A stretch of 64,000 nt of DNA from DATFES01 sp035457725 (GCA_035457725.1 DATIBC010000092.1:5420-69419); one strand, 5' to 3'. Positions 1 through 9,310 are shown, numbered from the stretch's first letter. Program-made: numbers and translations. Notes: generated by a model not told the origin, from the letters alone.

Positions 1-478
1 CCAGCCCGGCGATGAGCTCCTTGAGCAACTCGACGCGCTTGCTGACCAATTCCTCGGTTGGCAGCGCAACCCCCGTTATGTTGCTGCCGGACTGCGCGAG
101 GCTTTTCACCAATCCGTGGGCGACCGGATCGACGTCGGCGACCATGACAATTGGTATGGTGCCGGTCGCACTCTTGGCGATCTTGATCGTCCGATCGCCC
201 TGAACCACGATTACGGCCACCGGTCGCTTACCCAGCTCAGCCGCGAACTCGTCATGACCGGTCGCAAAGGCCGCTTCAGCTCTAAAGTCCCGGCCTTCAA
301 ACAAGCCGAGGTCTGAAAGGAGTGGTGCGACGTTCGACGTAAAATCGTACCCCCCGATGAAGTCGCCGCCCAGTATCGCGACGTGCGGCAAGGCTCGCTG
401 GTTCACCGTCTGGGCTCGTATCGAATACGGCCACACGACCACACCGCCCAACGCTGCCAGCAAATCGCGTCGCTTCAT
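1..478 (-). CDS. ABC transporter substrate-binding protein, PF04392 type (partial, C-terminus off window)
   Basis: The first 159 codons of a periplasmic binding protein run off the left edge. The start is ATG at 478, opening MKRRDLLAALGGVVVW and ending in an AQ cleavage site near residue 23, a signal peptide with a twin-Arg-like MKRRD start. Downstream, IPIVMVADVDPVAHGLV, a GSNITGV stretch and KRVELLKEL match the ABC_sub_bind family common in alphaproteobacteria. The ligand is unknown. It lies 196 bases downstream of iolE in the same direction, so it could be a distal member of the iol transcript or an independent gene. No permease or ATPase is visible inside the window. Confidence 0.8.
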   Translation of the reverse strand, partial: MKRRDLLAALGGVVVWPYSIRAQTVNQRALPHVAILGGDFIGGYDFTSNVAPLLSDLGLFEGRDFRAEAAFATGHDEFAAELGKRPVAVIVVQGDRTIKIAKSATGTIPIVMVADVDPVAHGLVKSLAQSGSNITGVALPTEELVSKRVELLKELIAGL

Positions 479-674
479 CACTGCCCCCCCGTGGTCGATG
501 GCCCACGGCTAGATGACAACGCGATGTAAGTTTACGACGCACCACATCGCCCAGTCCATAGAAGCGCCCTGGGCGCGCAATGTCGTCGCCGTGGATCAAG
601 TCTGTCGATCGCGCCAACCGGCCCTAGAACGATCCCGCTGGTCCGCGCTCGAAATCGGGAGTCGTTATCGAGGC

Positions 675-1562
675 TCAAAGCGCCAGCGATTGGGCGAGCG
701 GGCGTAAATAATCATGGCCCATGCGCGCGTAGGTCAACGGATGCGCCTTAGCGGGGTTCTGCTCGGCCTCGACCACCAGCCAGCCGCCGTAGCCATGCGC
801 CCTCAGCGCTGCAAGCACCGACGGAAAATCGACCGCGCCGTCGCCCGGAACCGTGAATACCCCGTCGAGCACTGCGGCGAGAAAACTTGAGTCGTCCGTC
901 CTCGCGCGCTCGAGGACATCGCGCCGAACGTCCTTGCAATGCACGTGGGCGATGCGTGACCCATAGCGGCGCGCCATGGCAACCGGATCGCCGCCGGCAT
1001 ATGTCAGATGTCCAGTGTCGAGCAATAGTCCCACCTCGGGGCCGGTGCTCGCCATCAATCGGTCGATCTCCTCTTCGGTTTCGACGACCGTTCCCATGTG
1101 GTGGTGGTAGGCCAAGCGCACGCCGAATTTGAGCGTGTGCGCGGCGACTTCGGTCATACGCTCGCCGAGCCGCTTCCAGTCGTCGTCCCACAGCCGCGGC
1201 CGGTACGACAGCTTGGTGCCGCGCTCGCCATGCACGCTCCCTGTCACCTCGGCGAATACGGTCACCTTGCAGCCGAGCGCGGCGAGAAGATCGAGATGCG
1301 CCTCAATCGCCTCGATTTCTTCTTGCGCCGTCTGCGCGAGGAGCATCGAACCGTACCAGCCCGACACCAGGGCGAGGCCATGCCGCTCGAGCAACGGCCG
1401 CAGGAGGAGCGCGCGGCGAGGAAACTTGTTGCCGAGTTCCACCCCGTCGTATCCCGCCAGCTTGGCCTCGGCCAGACATGTCTCGAGCGGGGTGTCACCG
1501 CCGAGCTCGGGCATGTCGTCGTTGGTCCACGTCAGCGGATTGATCCCGATGCGCAGGGCCAT
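675..1562 (-). CDS. iolE: myo-inosose-2 dehydratase
   Basis: This 295-residue TIM-barrel protein should dehydrate 2-keto-myo-inositol to the 3,5/4-trihydroxycyclohexane-1,2-dione substrate of IolD in cytosolic inositol catabolism. It starts MALRIGINPLTWTNDD, the typical IolE N-terminus. Likely metal and catalytic residues are the His cluster 153-155, Asp182 in LLLDTGH, His205/His207 in HVHCKD and Glu265 in VVEAEQNP. ATG at 1562 is chosen because it has GGAGG eight bases upstream and fits family length; the 44-codon in-frame extension upstream lies inside iolD. It follows iolD with only four bases between them, so the two are cotranscribed. Confidence 0.93.
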   Translation of the reverse strand: MALRIGINPLTWTNDDMPELGGDTPLETCLAEAKLAGYDGVELGNKFPRRALLLRPLLERHGLALVSGWYGSMLLAQTAQEEIEAIEAHLDLLAALGCKVTVFAEVTGSVHGERGTKLSYRPRLWDDDWKRLGERMTEVAAHTLKFGVRLAYHHHMGTVVETEEEIDRLMASTGPEVGLLLDTGHLTYAGGDPVAMARRYGSRIAHVHCKDVRRDVLERARTDDSSFLAAVLDGVFTVPGDGAVDFPSVLAALRAHGYGGWLVVEAEQNPAKAHPLTYARMGHDYLRPLAQSLAL

Positions 1563-1566
1563 CGTG

Positions 1567-3405
1567 TCATCCTCCGAGGCGTTGCCGGCGCCGGTCCCGC
1601 TCATAAGCGCGGCGCGCGCGGCGCTGCGCCCGGCTGCGCGGTGCATCGGTGACCGGCACGTCCCACCAGGCGCCTCCGGCGTCGGTCGAAACATCGGGGT
1701 CGGTGTCTATGACCACGACATACGTCGATTTGGCGCGCGCCGCACGCTCCAGCGCGGCCTCCAGTTCGGCGATATCTTGCGCTTTCTCGGCCTGCGCGCC
1801 CAGAGCGCGTGCGTGCTGCACGAAATCGACGCGCGGCGCGGCGGCGTCGAGAAGGTTGTTGAACGGCACGCCGCCGCTAGCCTGTTGCAGGCGATTGATG
1901 CAACCGAAGCCGCGATTGTCGGCGACGACGACGATCAGCTTGCGATCGAGGGCGATGGAGGTGGCGATCTCCGAATTCATCATCAAATAGCTGCCATCGC
2001 CGACGAGCACGTAAACTTCGCGCTTGGGTGCCGCCATCTTGGCTCCGAGGCCACCGGCGATCTCGTACCCCATGCACGAATATCCGTATTCGACATGGTA
2101 TGACCGCGCGTCGGCCGCTCGCCACAGCTTATGGAGCTCGCCCGGCAGGCCGCCGGCGGCGCAGACCATGATGCTGCGCCCGCCCGCCCTGCGGTTGACT
2201 GCTCCCAAAACCTGAGCGTCGCCCGGCAGTGCACGCCCCTTCGGCGGCGCGGTGATGCGGTCGACGGTTCGGTTCCACGCCGTCATGAGCCGCCTAGCGC
2301 GCGCGCTCCAGCCACGCGGTGCACGCCAACGGCCAATTTCGCGATCAAGGTCGGCGAGACCGCGTTCGGCGTCGGCGATCAGAGGGATCGCGCCGTGTTT
2401 GCTGGCGTCGAAGCTTGCGACGTTAAGTCCGATCAAGGTCGTCGCGCCGCTGGCGAATATCGCGCGCGAGCCGGAGGTAAAATCCGCCAACCGCGTACCG
2501 ATCGCCAGTACGACATCGGCCCGCGCTGCAAGCGCGTTTGCCGCGCTCGAGCCGGTCACCCCGATCGCACCGACATTGGCTGGATGGTCCCATGCGAGAC
2601 TCCCCTTGCCCGCCTGCGTCTCGGCCACTGGAACGCTGTGCCTCAGCGCAAAGTCGGCCAACGCCGATTCGGCGAGCGAGTACTTGACCCCGCCTCCGGC
2701 GACAATGAGCGGCCGGCGCGCCGTCTTGAGGAGCGACGCCGCGACCTCCATCTGGCGTCGGTCCGGCCCAGGCCGACGGAGGCGGTGAACCCGCTCGCGA
2801 AAGAACTCGACGGGGTATTCGAAGCTTTCAGCCTGGACGTCCTGCGGCAGCGCCAGCGTGACCGGGCCGCACTCCGCTGGATCGGTCAACACGCGCATCG
2901 CCTGCGGCAGGCTGGCGAGGAGCTGTTCGGGCCGCGCAATACGATCGAACAGGCGCGACACCGGGCGGAAACAATCGTTCGCCGACACCGTCGCGTTGGC
3001 GAAATCCTCGACCTGCTGCAACACCGGGTCGGGCCGCCGGGACGCGAAGATATCGCCAGGCAACAGAAGCACCGGCAGACGGTTAACGTGCGCGACCGCG
3101 GCGGCGGTGACCATGTTCGTAGCGCCGGGTCCGATCGACGTAGTGCAGGCCATCATTCGACGACGGAACCAGGTCTTGGCGTAGGCGACGGCGGCATGCG
3201 CCATCGCCTGTTCGTTATGCGCCCGATAGGTCGGCAACCGTCGCCGTGCTCCGTGCAACGCCGGCCCCAGCCCGGCGACATTGCCGTGGCCGAATATCGC
3301 AAACACGCCGCCAAACAACGGCAACGCGCGACCTTCGAGGTCGACGAATTGCGCGCAGAGATATCGGACCAGAGCCTCGGCCATGGTCAGGCGGATCGTC
3401 GGCAT
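1567..3405 (-). CDS. iolD: 3D-(3,5/4)-trihydroxycyclohexane-1,2-dione acylhydrolase, ThDP-dependent
   Basis: A 612-residue ThDP-dependent enzyme opens the cyclohexanedione ring produced by IolE. Family order is visible: an N-terminal PYR domain with YRAHNEQAMAHAA, a middle domain with PLIVAGGGVKYS, and a C-terminal PP domain with the ThDP motif GDGSYLMMN followed by VVADNRGFGC. The ATG at 3405 has GGAGGA nine bases upstream; the long reading frame continuing to 4185 is antisense to iolG and rejected. It is first in the leftward iolD-iolE transcript, which leaves from the same 174-base gap as rightward iolG. Other iol genes (iolA, iolB, iolC) are absent here. Confidence 0.93.
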   Translation of the reverse strand: MPTIRLTMAEALVRYLCAQFVDLEGRALPLFGGVFAIFGHGNVAGLGPALHGARRRLPTYRAHNEQAMAHAAVAYAKTWFRRRMMACTTSIGPGATNMVTAAAVAHVNRLPVLLLPGDIFASRRPDPVLQQVEDFANATVSANDCFRPVSRLFDRIARPEQLLASLPQAMRVLTDPAECGPVTLALPQDVQAESFEYPVEFFRERVHRLRRPGPDRRQMEVAASLLKTARRPLIVAGGGVKYSLAESALADFALRHSVPVAETQAGKGSLAWDHPANVGAIGVTGSSAANALAARADVVLAIGTRLADFTSGSRAIFASGATTLIGLNVASFDASKHGAIPLIADAERGLADLDREIGRWRAPRGWSARARRLMTAWNRTVDRITAPPKGRALPGDAQVLGAVNRRAGGRSIMVCAAGGLPGELHKLWRAADARSYHVEYGYSCMGYEIAGGLGAKMAAPKREVYVLVGDGSYLMMNSEIATSIALDRKLIVVVADNRGFGCINRLQQASGGVPFNNLLDAAAPRVDFVQHARALGAQAEKAQDIAELEAALERAARAKSTYVVVIDTDPDVSTDAGGAWWDVPVTDAPRSRAQRRARRAYERDRRRQRLGG

Positions 3406-3579
3406 TCCGCGTCGTCCTCCCGGGTCGGCGCGCGAGCGCGCGTCGCTCGCACAACCTTGCCGACAACCACGCCGCCAATCAATACCAGTTGACGTGTGCG
3501 GCAACTTTCCGGATTCATTTGCGCCGCAACGATCCAAAAGCCGGCGGCGGAAATCGCGCCGGCACCTCCCGAGGAACCG
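3406..3579. promoter_or_regulatory. Divergent iolD/iolG control region
   Basis: This 174-base gap separates leftward iolD from rightward iolG and must hold both promoters. It contains a CGCGCG-AG-CGCGCG inverted repeat at 3429-3442 that could be an operator but also suits random GC-rich sequence. A TTGACG at about 3490 is a possible rightward -35 element, without a convincing -10 box. No regulator gene is adjacent. Confidence 0.4.
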
Positions 3580-4578
3580 ATGATCACCTTTGCCCAGTTC
3601 GGCGCCGGCCGTATCGGCGCCATCCATGCCGCGAATCTCGCCGCCAACCCCGGCGCCAGTCTGCGCTATGTCGTCGACGTCAACCCCAGGGCGGCCGCCG
3701 AACTTGCCAAGCGCCATGGCGCCAAGGCGTCCGACCCCAAGGCCGTGCTGGCCGACGCCCAGGTCGACGCGGTCATCATCGCATCGTCGACCGATACCCA
3801 TGCCGATCTGGCGATCGCTGCGGCGCGCTCCGGCAAGGCCATCTTTTGCGAGAAACCGATCGATCTGTCGCTCAAGCGCGTCGACGCCTGCCTTGCCGTC
3901 GTCCGCAAGGCGAAAGTTCCCATGTTCGTCGGGTTCAACCGCCGCTTCGATCCGAGCTTCAGCTCCCTCCATGGCCGCATCGCCGCCGGCGAAATCGGCA
4001 AAGTCGAACAGGTCATCGTTTCCAGCCGCGACCCGGGCCTGCCGCCGTTCGAGTATCTCAAGGTGTCCGGCGGGCAGTTCCGCGACATGACGATCCACGA
4101 TTTCGATATGGCTCGCTGGCTGCTCGGCGAGGAGCCGGTCGAGATCTTTGCGATCGGCAGTTGCCTCGTCGATCCCGGCGTGCACAAGCTTGGCGACATC
4201 GATTCGGCGATGGTGCTCATGCGCACCGCCTCGGGCAAGTTATGCCATATCAACAACAGCCGTCGTGCGACGTATGGCTACGATCAGCGGATCGAGGTTC
4301 ATGGTTCGCGCGGCCGGTTGATGGCGGGCAATCGCGTCCCGACCACGGTCGAACTTGCCGATGACAAGGCCGTCAGCTCCGACAAGCCGCTCTACTTCTT
4401 CCTCGAACGCTACGCCGACGCGTATAAGGCCGAGCTTGTCGCGTTCATCGACGCCCTCGAGCACAAGTCGCCCATGCCGGTTGGCGCCGAGGACGGCCGT
4501 CAGGCGTTGGTGCTTGCCGAAGCGGCGCTAAAATCGTTCAGGACCGGCCGGCCGGTCAAACTGGCGTCGCGCGGCTAG
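3580..4578 (+). CDS. iolG: inositol 2-dehydrogenase-family NAD oxidoreductase
   Basis: A 332-residue GFO/IDH/MocA dehydrogenase probably oxidises myo-inositol (or an isomer) to 2-keto-inositol with NAD+. The N-terminal Rossmann motif GAGRIG spans residues 8-13, the family EKP signature is residues 91-93 and the catalytic HDFDMAR begins at His173. ATG at 3580 follows GAGGAA at close spacing; the 28 codons upstream in frame lack a ribosome site. It leads a rightward pair with the SDR 15 bases downstream and is divergent from iolD-iolE, giving the first three catabolic steps in one locus. A scyllo- or chiro-inositol preference cannot be excluded. Confidence 0.88.
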   Translation: MITFAQFGAGRIGAIHAANLAANPGASLRYVVDVNPRAAAELAKRHGAKASDPKAVLADAQVDAVIIASSTDTHADLAIAAARSGKAIFCEKPIDLSLKRVDACLAVVRKAKVPMFVGFNRRFDPSFSSLHGRIAAGEIGKVEQVIVSSRDPGLPPFEYLKVSGGQFRDMTIHDFDMARWLLGEEPVEIFAIGSCLVDPGVHKLGDIDSAMVLMRTASGKLCHINNSRRATYGYDQRIEVHGSRGRLMAGNRVPTTVELADDKAVSSDKPLYFFLERYADAYKAELVAFIDALEHKSPMPVGAEDGRQALVLAEAALKSFRTGRPVKLASRG

Positions 4579-4593
4579 GCGGGAGGAGCGGCG

Positions 4594-5376
4594 ATGAGCG
4601 TAATCCGCCTCGATGGCAAGGTCATCGTCATCACCGGAGGCACGCAGGGCATCGGCGAAGCGGTGGCGCGCGAAGCCGCCGCATCGGGCGCCGCCGGCCT
4701 GTGCCTCACCGGCCGCGATAAGATGCGCGGTGAACGGGTAGCGGGCGAGGTTTCCTCGAACGGCTGTCCGACCATTTTCGTGCCCGCGCTGCTGGAGGAT
4801 CCGGCCGCCTGCCGCGAGATCGTCGGCGCCGCCGACCGGCAATTCGGCCGCATCGACGGGCTGGTGAATGCCGCCGGCCTGACGGACCGCGGCACCCTCG
4901 AAGAGACGACCGTCGAGCTGTGGGACCGGCTCTTCGACGTCAATGTCCGAGCCCCCTTCATCCTGACGCAGGAGACCGTGCGCCGCATGCGGCGCGACAG
5001 GCGGCCCGGCAGCATCGTCAACATCATCACCCGATCGAGCCACGGCGGGCAGCCGTTCCTCACCGCATATTCGGCCTCAAAGGGCGCACTCGCCGTTTTG
5101 ACCAAGAACAACGCGCACGCCTTGCGGCTCGATCGGATCCGCGTCAATGGCGTCAACATCGGCTGGATGGATACGCCGGGCGAGCACGCCATCCAGAAAC
5201 GAGACGGCAAGCCCGCCGACTGGCTTGTCGCGGCGGAAAAAGCTCAACCGTTCGGGCGCCTGCTCAAGACCGCCGACGCCGCGATCTTATCGGTTTATCT
5301 ATTGAGCGATGCCTCGCTGCCGATGACCGGGGCGCTCATCGATTACGACCAGAACGTAATGGGCGCCTACGACTGA
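4594..5376 (+). CDS. SDR-family NAD(P)-dependent oxidoreductase linked to iol genes
   Basis: A 260-residue classical short-chain dehydrogenase has the TGGTQGIG cofactor loop (14-21), NAAG (92-95), a Ser near 148 and the YSASK catalytic pair Tyr159/Lys163. GGGAGGA lies just upstream of the ATG. It follows iolG by 15 bases, so it is probably cotranscribed and acts on an inositol-derived or related polyol or keto intermediate. The substrate cannot be read from sequence; the GWMDTP segment after the active site is typical of SDRs using bulky polar substrates. Its last ten bases overlap the end of the convergent acyl-CoA ligase gene. Confidence 0.85.
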   Translation: MSVIRLDGKVIVITGGTQGIGEAVAREAAASGAAGLCLTGRDKMRGERVAGEVSSNGCPTIFVPALLEDPAACREIVGAADRQFGRIDGLVNAAGLTDRGTLEETTVELWDRLFDVNVRAPFILTQETVRRMRRDRRPGSIVNIITRSSHGGQPFLTAYSASKGALAVLTKNNAHALRLDRIRVNGVNIGWMDTPGEHAIQKRDGKPADWLVAAEKAQPFGRLLKTADAAILSVYLLSDASLPMTGALIDYDQNVMGAYD

Positions 5377-6902
5377 GCGGCAGGCAGCTTGACATCAAGC
5401 TGCTGGCGAAGCTTGAAGCGTAACACCTTGCCGAGCGCATTGCGCGGCAAGGTGTCGACGAAGATCACCTCGTGCGGGTGCTTGAAGCGGGCAAGCCGGT
5501 CGACGAACATCCCCTTGACCGTCTCGGCAGTGATCGTCGAGCCGGCCTTACGCACGCACACCGCGACTGGGACTTCTCCCCACCTTGCATCCGGGCGCGC
5601 AACCACCGAAGCTTCGGCGATCTCGGAACATTCCGCGAGCACGGATTCAAGCTCGGCCGGGTATATGTTCTCGCCGCCGGATATGATCATGTCTTTCTTG
5701 CGTTCGTCGATCCAAAAATAACCGTCGCCGTCCTGATGGCCGATGTCGCCGGTATGAAACCAGCCGTCGACGAGCGCCGCCTGGCTCGCCTGGGAATCGC
5801 GCCAATATCTCGACATCACGTTCGGCCCACGAACGAGGATTTCGCCATGCACGCCGCGTGGAACGTCGCGGCCGTCGGGATCGACGATCCGGACCTCGCA
5901 ATGAAGCGCCGGCGTGCCGGTGGAGCCAGCCTTGCGGATTGCGTCCTCACGCCGCAGCACGATTGCTGTCGGACCCGTCTCGGTCGAGCCATAAATCTGG
6001 CAGATCGCCACGCCGCGGGCATGAAAGGCCTCGATGAGCTCGATGGGCACAACCGACGATCCGGCCCCGGCGAGGCGCAGACTTGATAGATCGGCTGTCG
6101 GCCAAGCCGGGTGTTCGATCAGCGCCTTCATCACCGCCGGCACCAGTAGCGTGATCGTGGGCTTCTCGACGGCGATCGCAAGTAGCGCCGACTGAGGGTG
6201 AAAACGCGGCTGCAGAATCACCGTCGCTCCGAGATGCAGCGCCGGCAGCGTCTGAATGTTGAGCCCGCCGACGTGAAACATCGGCAAGAAGGTCAGCACG
6301 CGGTCCGCCGCCGTCATGTCGTGCATGGCGGCCCCGTTGACCGCCGTCCAGACCAGCGATTCCTGCGTCAGGACCGCCCCTTTTGGTTCGCCGGTCGTGC
6401 CCGAGGTGTAAACGATGAGGGCTGGATCGTCGGGCTGGCCGAGACGATCCGCCGCGCGCCGCGCGCCGGCGCGGAGTAACTCATCGTATTCGGTCCATCC
6501 ATCGGGGCTGCCGGAATACCCGATCCAATGGCGCACGTTCCCCATGCGTGAGCGAATCGGCTCGAGTCCGCGATGGAACTCGGCGTGGGCGAACAGCGCC
6601 GATACGTCGGCGTTCTCAAGGATTGCCTGGTGCTCCGGTGGAGCGAGCCGCCAGTTGAGCGGCACCAGCGTCGCGCCGATGCGCTGGCAAGCAAAAAAGA
6701 GATCGAGAAACTCCGGCCTGTTGACGGAAAGGATCGCCACCCGGTCGCCGCGCAGAATCCGCAGTTCGCGCTGCAGCGCCGCGGCGAGTCGCTCGATTCG
6801 TTGACAAAGCTCGGAATAAGAGATGTCGCGCCCGTCGAAGCGGATTGCCGGCTTCTCCGGCGCGTAGGCGGCATGTCGCTCGATCCAGTGCGAGAGATCC
6901 AT
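5367..6902 (-). CDS. AMP-forming acyl-CoA ligase (acyl/aryl-CoA synthetase)
   Basis: A 511-residue ANL-superfamily enzyme activates a carboxylic acid with ATP and CoA. The P-loop YTSGTTGEPKG is at 165-175; YGSTETGP, WFHTGD and the hinge DERKKDMIISGGENIYP follow, and the C-terminal catalytic lysine lies in PRNALGKVLR. Start at 6902 has GAGGACGG upstream and fits family length; the upstream extension to 7016 lies inside the next gene. It sits 20 bases downstream of an acyl-CoA dehydrogenase, so the two probably act on the same acid. Substrate could be a medium or long-chain fatty acid or a cyclic or aromatic acid; it is not decided here. Confidence 0.88.
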   Translation of the reverse strand: MDLSHWIERHAAYAPEKPAIRFDGRDISYSELCQRIERLAAALQRELRILRGDRVAILSVNRPEFLDLFFACQRIGATLVPLNWRLAPPEHQAILENADVSALFAHAEFHRGLEPIRSRMGNVRHWIGYSGSPDGWTEYDELLRAGARRAADRLGQPDDPALIVYTSGTTGEPKGAVLTQESLVWTAVNGAAMHDMTAADRVLTFLPMFHVGGLNIQTLPALHLGATVILQPRFHPQSALLAIAVEKPTITLLVPAVMKALIEHPAWPTADLSSLRLAGAGSSVVPIELIEAFHARGVAICQIYGSTETGPTAIVLRREDAIRKAGSTGTPALHCEVRIVDPDGRDVPRGVHGEILVRGPNVMSRYWRDSQASQAALVDGWFHTGDIGHQDGDGYFWIDERKKDMIISGGENIYPAELESVLAECSEIAEASVVARPDARWGEVPVAVCVRKAGSTITAETVKGMFVDRLARFKHPHEVIFVDTLPRNALGKVLRFKLRQQLDVKLPAAQS

Positions 6903-6922
6903 TCGTGCCGTCCTCGATCGGT

Positions 6923-8158
6923 TCAGTCGTCGCTCTCGCCCGGCTCGTACAACGTCTCTCGCCCGAGTCGATCGAGGCACAGCTCGGCCGTCCACGGCAG
7001 CATCAGCGAGCCGCAACGGCTGTCGCGGTAGAGCTGCTCCAACGGCAGCGATTTCAGCATTGACTGGCCGCCGCAGGTGCGGATGGCGAGCCGGCAGATC
7101 TCATTGGCGTTTTCCATTATGGTGAATTGCGTTGCGTAGCAGCGCAGACGTTCCTCCTTCGGAGGATTGACCTTCGCTTCGGATATGGTGCGCTCGAACA
7201 GGGCGCGGGTCTGCTGCAACTTGATGAACATCTCGGCGACGGCGATCTGCTTGGTGGGATACATTCTCCGCTTCACCGGCGGTTGGCCGGCGACTTCGCC
7301 CCGCAGATACATGACCGTAAAATCATAGGCGGCCTGCGCGATCCCCATATACGTCGGCGCCAGAGTCAAGAACATGTGCGGCCACTTGCTCGCCGCCTGA
7401 AAATAGAGTCCGCGCGGCATGAGCTGCGCCTCGTCGGCGACGAATACATCCTTCATCACCAGCGTCCGCGACACGGTCCCGCGCATGCCGAGCGGGTCCC
7501 AGTCGCCGGCCACGGTGAGCCCTTGCGCTGCCGCCGGCACCGCGATGTAGAGCGTGTCGCGCATCGAGCGGTCCGGTTTGTCCTCGGTGCACAACACGCC
7601 GTAATAATCCGCGGCGCCCGACAGCGAAGCGAAGATCTTCTTGCCATTGATGATCCAGCCGCCCTCCACTTTCGTGGCGATGGTGCCGAACGGCGCTTTA
7701 CCCGCGGCCGCCGCGCTGCCTTCGGAAAACGGCTGCGCATAGATCGCCCCGTCGACGACAATACGGCGATAATGCACCGCACGCAGGCTTTCGAGCTCGG
7801 ACCGCTCGGCTGGCGTCATCTCGAGATCGTCGGCGAGCGGCCCGGTCCAAAGCGCCGAACTCGCGTGCATGTTGAAGGTGAGCGCGGTCGCGCCGCACCA
7901 TCGGCCGAGCTCGGCCGAAACCAGGCAATATGTCTGGAAGTCGGCGCCCAGCCCGCCATGCGCCTCGGGCACGCACAGGCCGAGGAGCCCATGGCGCCGA
8001 AGATCGTCGTAATTCTCAAACGGAAACGTCGCGTCGCGATCGTAGCGCGCAACGCGGGGTGCGAAGTTCTGCTGTCCCAACTTGCGCACGAGCATGATGA
8101 GCTCGTCCTGCCGCGACTTCGGAACGGCGCGAAGATGCGTGCGAGCTGCGGTCACCAT
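6923..8158 (-). CDS. acyl-CoA dehydrogenase family protein
   Basis: A 411-residue FAD-dependent dehydrogenase has the three-domain layout: a helical N-terminus, a middle beta domain with IYAQPFSEGSAA and GWIINGKKIFAS, and a C-terminal helical bundle with RTCGGQSMLKSLPLEQLYRD. It should introduce a 2,3-double bond into an acyl-CoA, presumably the product of the neighbouring ligase. ATG at 8158 is preceded by CCGGAGGATCGCC. The gene is in the middle of a three-gene minus-strand set under the bidirectional MarR control region. The catalytic glutamate was not assigned with confidence, and a side role such as a nitroalkane- or sulfur-type flavoenzyme remains possible. Confidence 0.85.
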   Translation of the reverse strand: MVTAARTHLRAVPKSRQDELIMLVRKLGQQNFAPRVARYDRDATFPFENYDDLRRHGLLGLCVPEAHGGLGADFQTYCLVSAELGRWCGATALTFNMHASSALWTGPLADDLEMTPAERSELESLRAVHYRRIVVDGAIYAQPFSEGSAAAAGKAPFGTIATKVEGGWIINGKKIFASLSGAADYYGVLCTEDKPDRSMRDTLYIAVPAAAQGLTVAGDWDPLGMRGTVSRTLVMKDVFVADEAQLMPRGLYFQAASKWPHMFLTLAPTYMGIAQAAYDFTVMYLRGEVAGQPPVKRRMYPTKQIAVAEMFIKLQQTRALFERTISEAKVNPPKEERLRCYATQFTIMENANEICRLAIRTCGGQSMLKSLPLEQLYRDSRCGSLMLPWTAELCLDRLGRETLYEPGESDD

Positions 8159-8188
8159 GGCGATCCTCCGGTCGGTGCGCGCGGGCGG

Positions 8189-9235
8189 TCAGGCGAATTC
8201 GTCGATCAGCCGTCCGCGGTCGACGACGATGCGTTCGTCGAGACTGACCGTGCAACCGCGCAGCGGCAGGTCGAAATGGCCGAGCGTGTGGCGTCCGGCG
8301 GCCTCGTTGGCGCCGGTCGAATACAGGAAGTTCCCGGCGACGGCGCGCAGTTCGGTGCCGTTGAAGTCGCTTTTATCGTACATGGCGAGCGCCTCCCAGC
8401 GGGCCCTGGGGTTCATCCCCCACCCGACGTGCGACACCGCATAGGCGTCGCGATCGTCCCATGCCGCGAAATAGCTGCGCATCAAATCGGCGTCGAGACC
8501 ATCGCCATCGACGCGCGTCACGTAGTCGCGCTCGATCGTCAGCCGCACCGGCGTTTCAATGTAGCGCTTGAAGGTCAAGTTGGCGTCACCGGGCGCCAGA
8601 ACCAGCGTGCCGGCGACGGCGCCAGCGCGAGGAAAACAAAGGCAGAGCCCGCCTGGCCAATGGGCGACCGACTTGGGCCGATCGCAGTAGCCCCACACGC
8701 CGGTGGCCACCGCATCCGCGACGTCGATCACGAGATCGCTCCCCGCCATCGACGTCACGCGCATTTGCTTGGCGGCCTTCAACGCCTTGACGCCGAGCTT
8801 CACCTTGGGCTCCAACGCCGGATCGGGCACGAGACGTTCGAGCGCGTCGGGGTGCTCGTTGCTCACCATCAGCAGCCTTGCGCCGGCCTTGAGTATCGCC
8901 GGCAGTTCGGGCGCGTGCAGCATCCCCTCGACGGTAAGATCGACCACCAAGCCGGCAGCGGCCAGGGCGCCGACGACAGGTTCTAGGCCCTGCACCGCGT
9001 CGCTAGCGCCAGTCGAGCGGACCGGCACTGGCGCCCGTTGCGGCGGCGTTGGCACCACGAGGTGAAATGGCCGCGCTCCGAGGCGCAGTAACGCCAACTC
9101 GGCGAGCCGTACGTTGAGCGGCCGCGACTGGGTTTCGGACAGGATGGCGGCGGCTTCGCCGTTCGCGACTTTGCACAGCGCGAATACGCGAGCGAAGGCG
9201 TCGATCCACTTTTCTTCGATGCGGTCTACGAACAA
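8189..9235 (-). CDS. NicX-like (2,5-dihydroxypyridine 5,6-dioxygenase / M29-like) putative iron oxygenase
   Basis: The protein resembles the NicX branch of the leucyl-aminopeptidase-like (M29) fold, whose known member cleaves 2,5-dihydroxypyridine with mononuclear Fe(II). Counting from an upstream ATG at 9301, a His in SHVGWG (291) and a His-x-Asp in GHFDLPL (342, 344) match the His/His/Asp ligand spacing of NicX; this assignment is by eye. TTG at 9235 is preferred because GGAGGAAGG lies just upstream; the ATG at 9301 has no ribosome site and lies about ten bases from the operator. It is first in a minus-strand set with an acyl-CoA dehydrogenase and ligase and divergent from a MarR gene. A peptidase role is less likely. 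Start and substrate are uncertain. Confidence 0.65.
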   Translation of the reverse strand: MFVDRIEEKWIDAFARVFALCKVANGEAAAILSETQSRPLNVRLAELALLRLGARPFHLVVPTPPQRAPVPVRSTGASDAVQGLEPVVGALAAAGLVVDLTVEGMLHAPELPAILKAGARLLMVSNEHPDALERLVPDPALEPKVKLGVKALKAAKQMRVTSMAGSDLVIDVADAVATGVWGYCDRPKSVAHWPGGLCLCFPRAGAVAGTLVLAPGDANLTFKRYIETPVRLTIERDYVTRVDGDGLDADLMRSYFAAWDDRDAYAVSHVGWGMNPRARWEALAMYDKSDFNGTELRAVAGNFLYSTGANEAAGRHTLGHFDLPLRGCTVSLDERIVVDRGRLIDEFA

Positions 9236-9310
9236 GTGGTGTGGTCCTTCCTCCAATGGCCGAGCCGCAACCCCTCCATGAACACGGATCCGGAGTTTCA
9301 TTGTAGCTCG

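Noticed and set aside
3429..3442. CGCGCG inverted repeat as iol operator
   Set aside because: Kept only as part of the control region; such GC repeats occur by chance in this composition.
3406..4185. Upstream extension of the iolD reading frame
   Set aside because: It runs antisense through iolG, has no ribosome site, and normal IolD length starts at 3405.
7127..8986. Plus-strand 619-codon frame
   Set aside because: Antisense to acyl-CoA dehydrogenase and the NicX-like gene, with no family motif; typical GC-rich antisense shadow.
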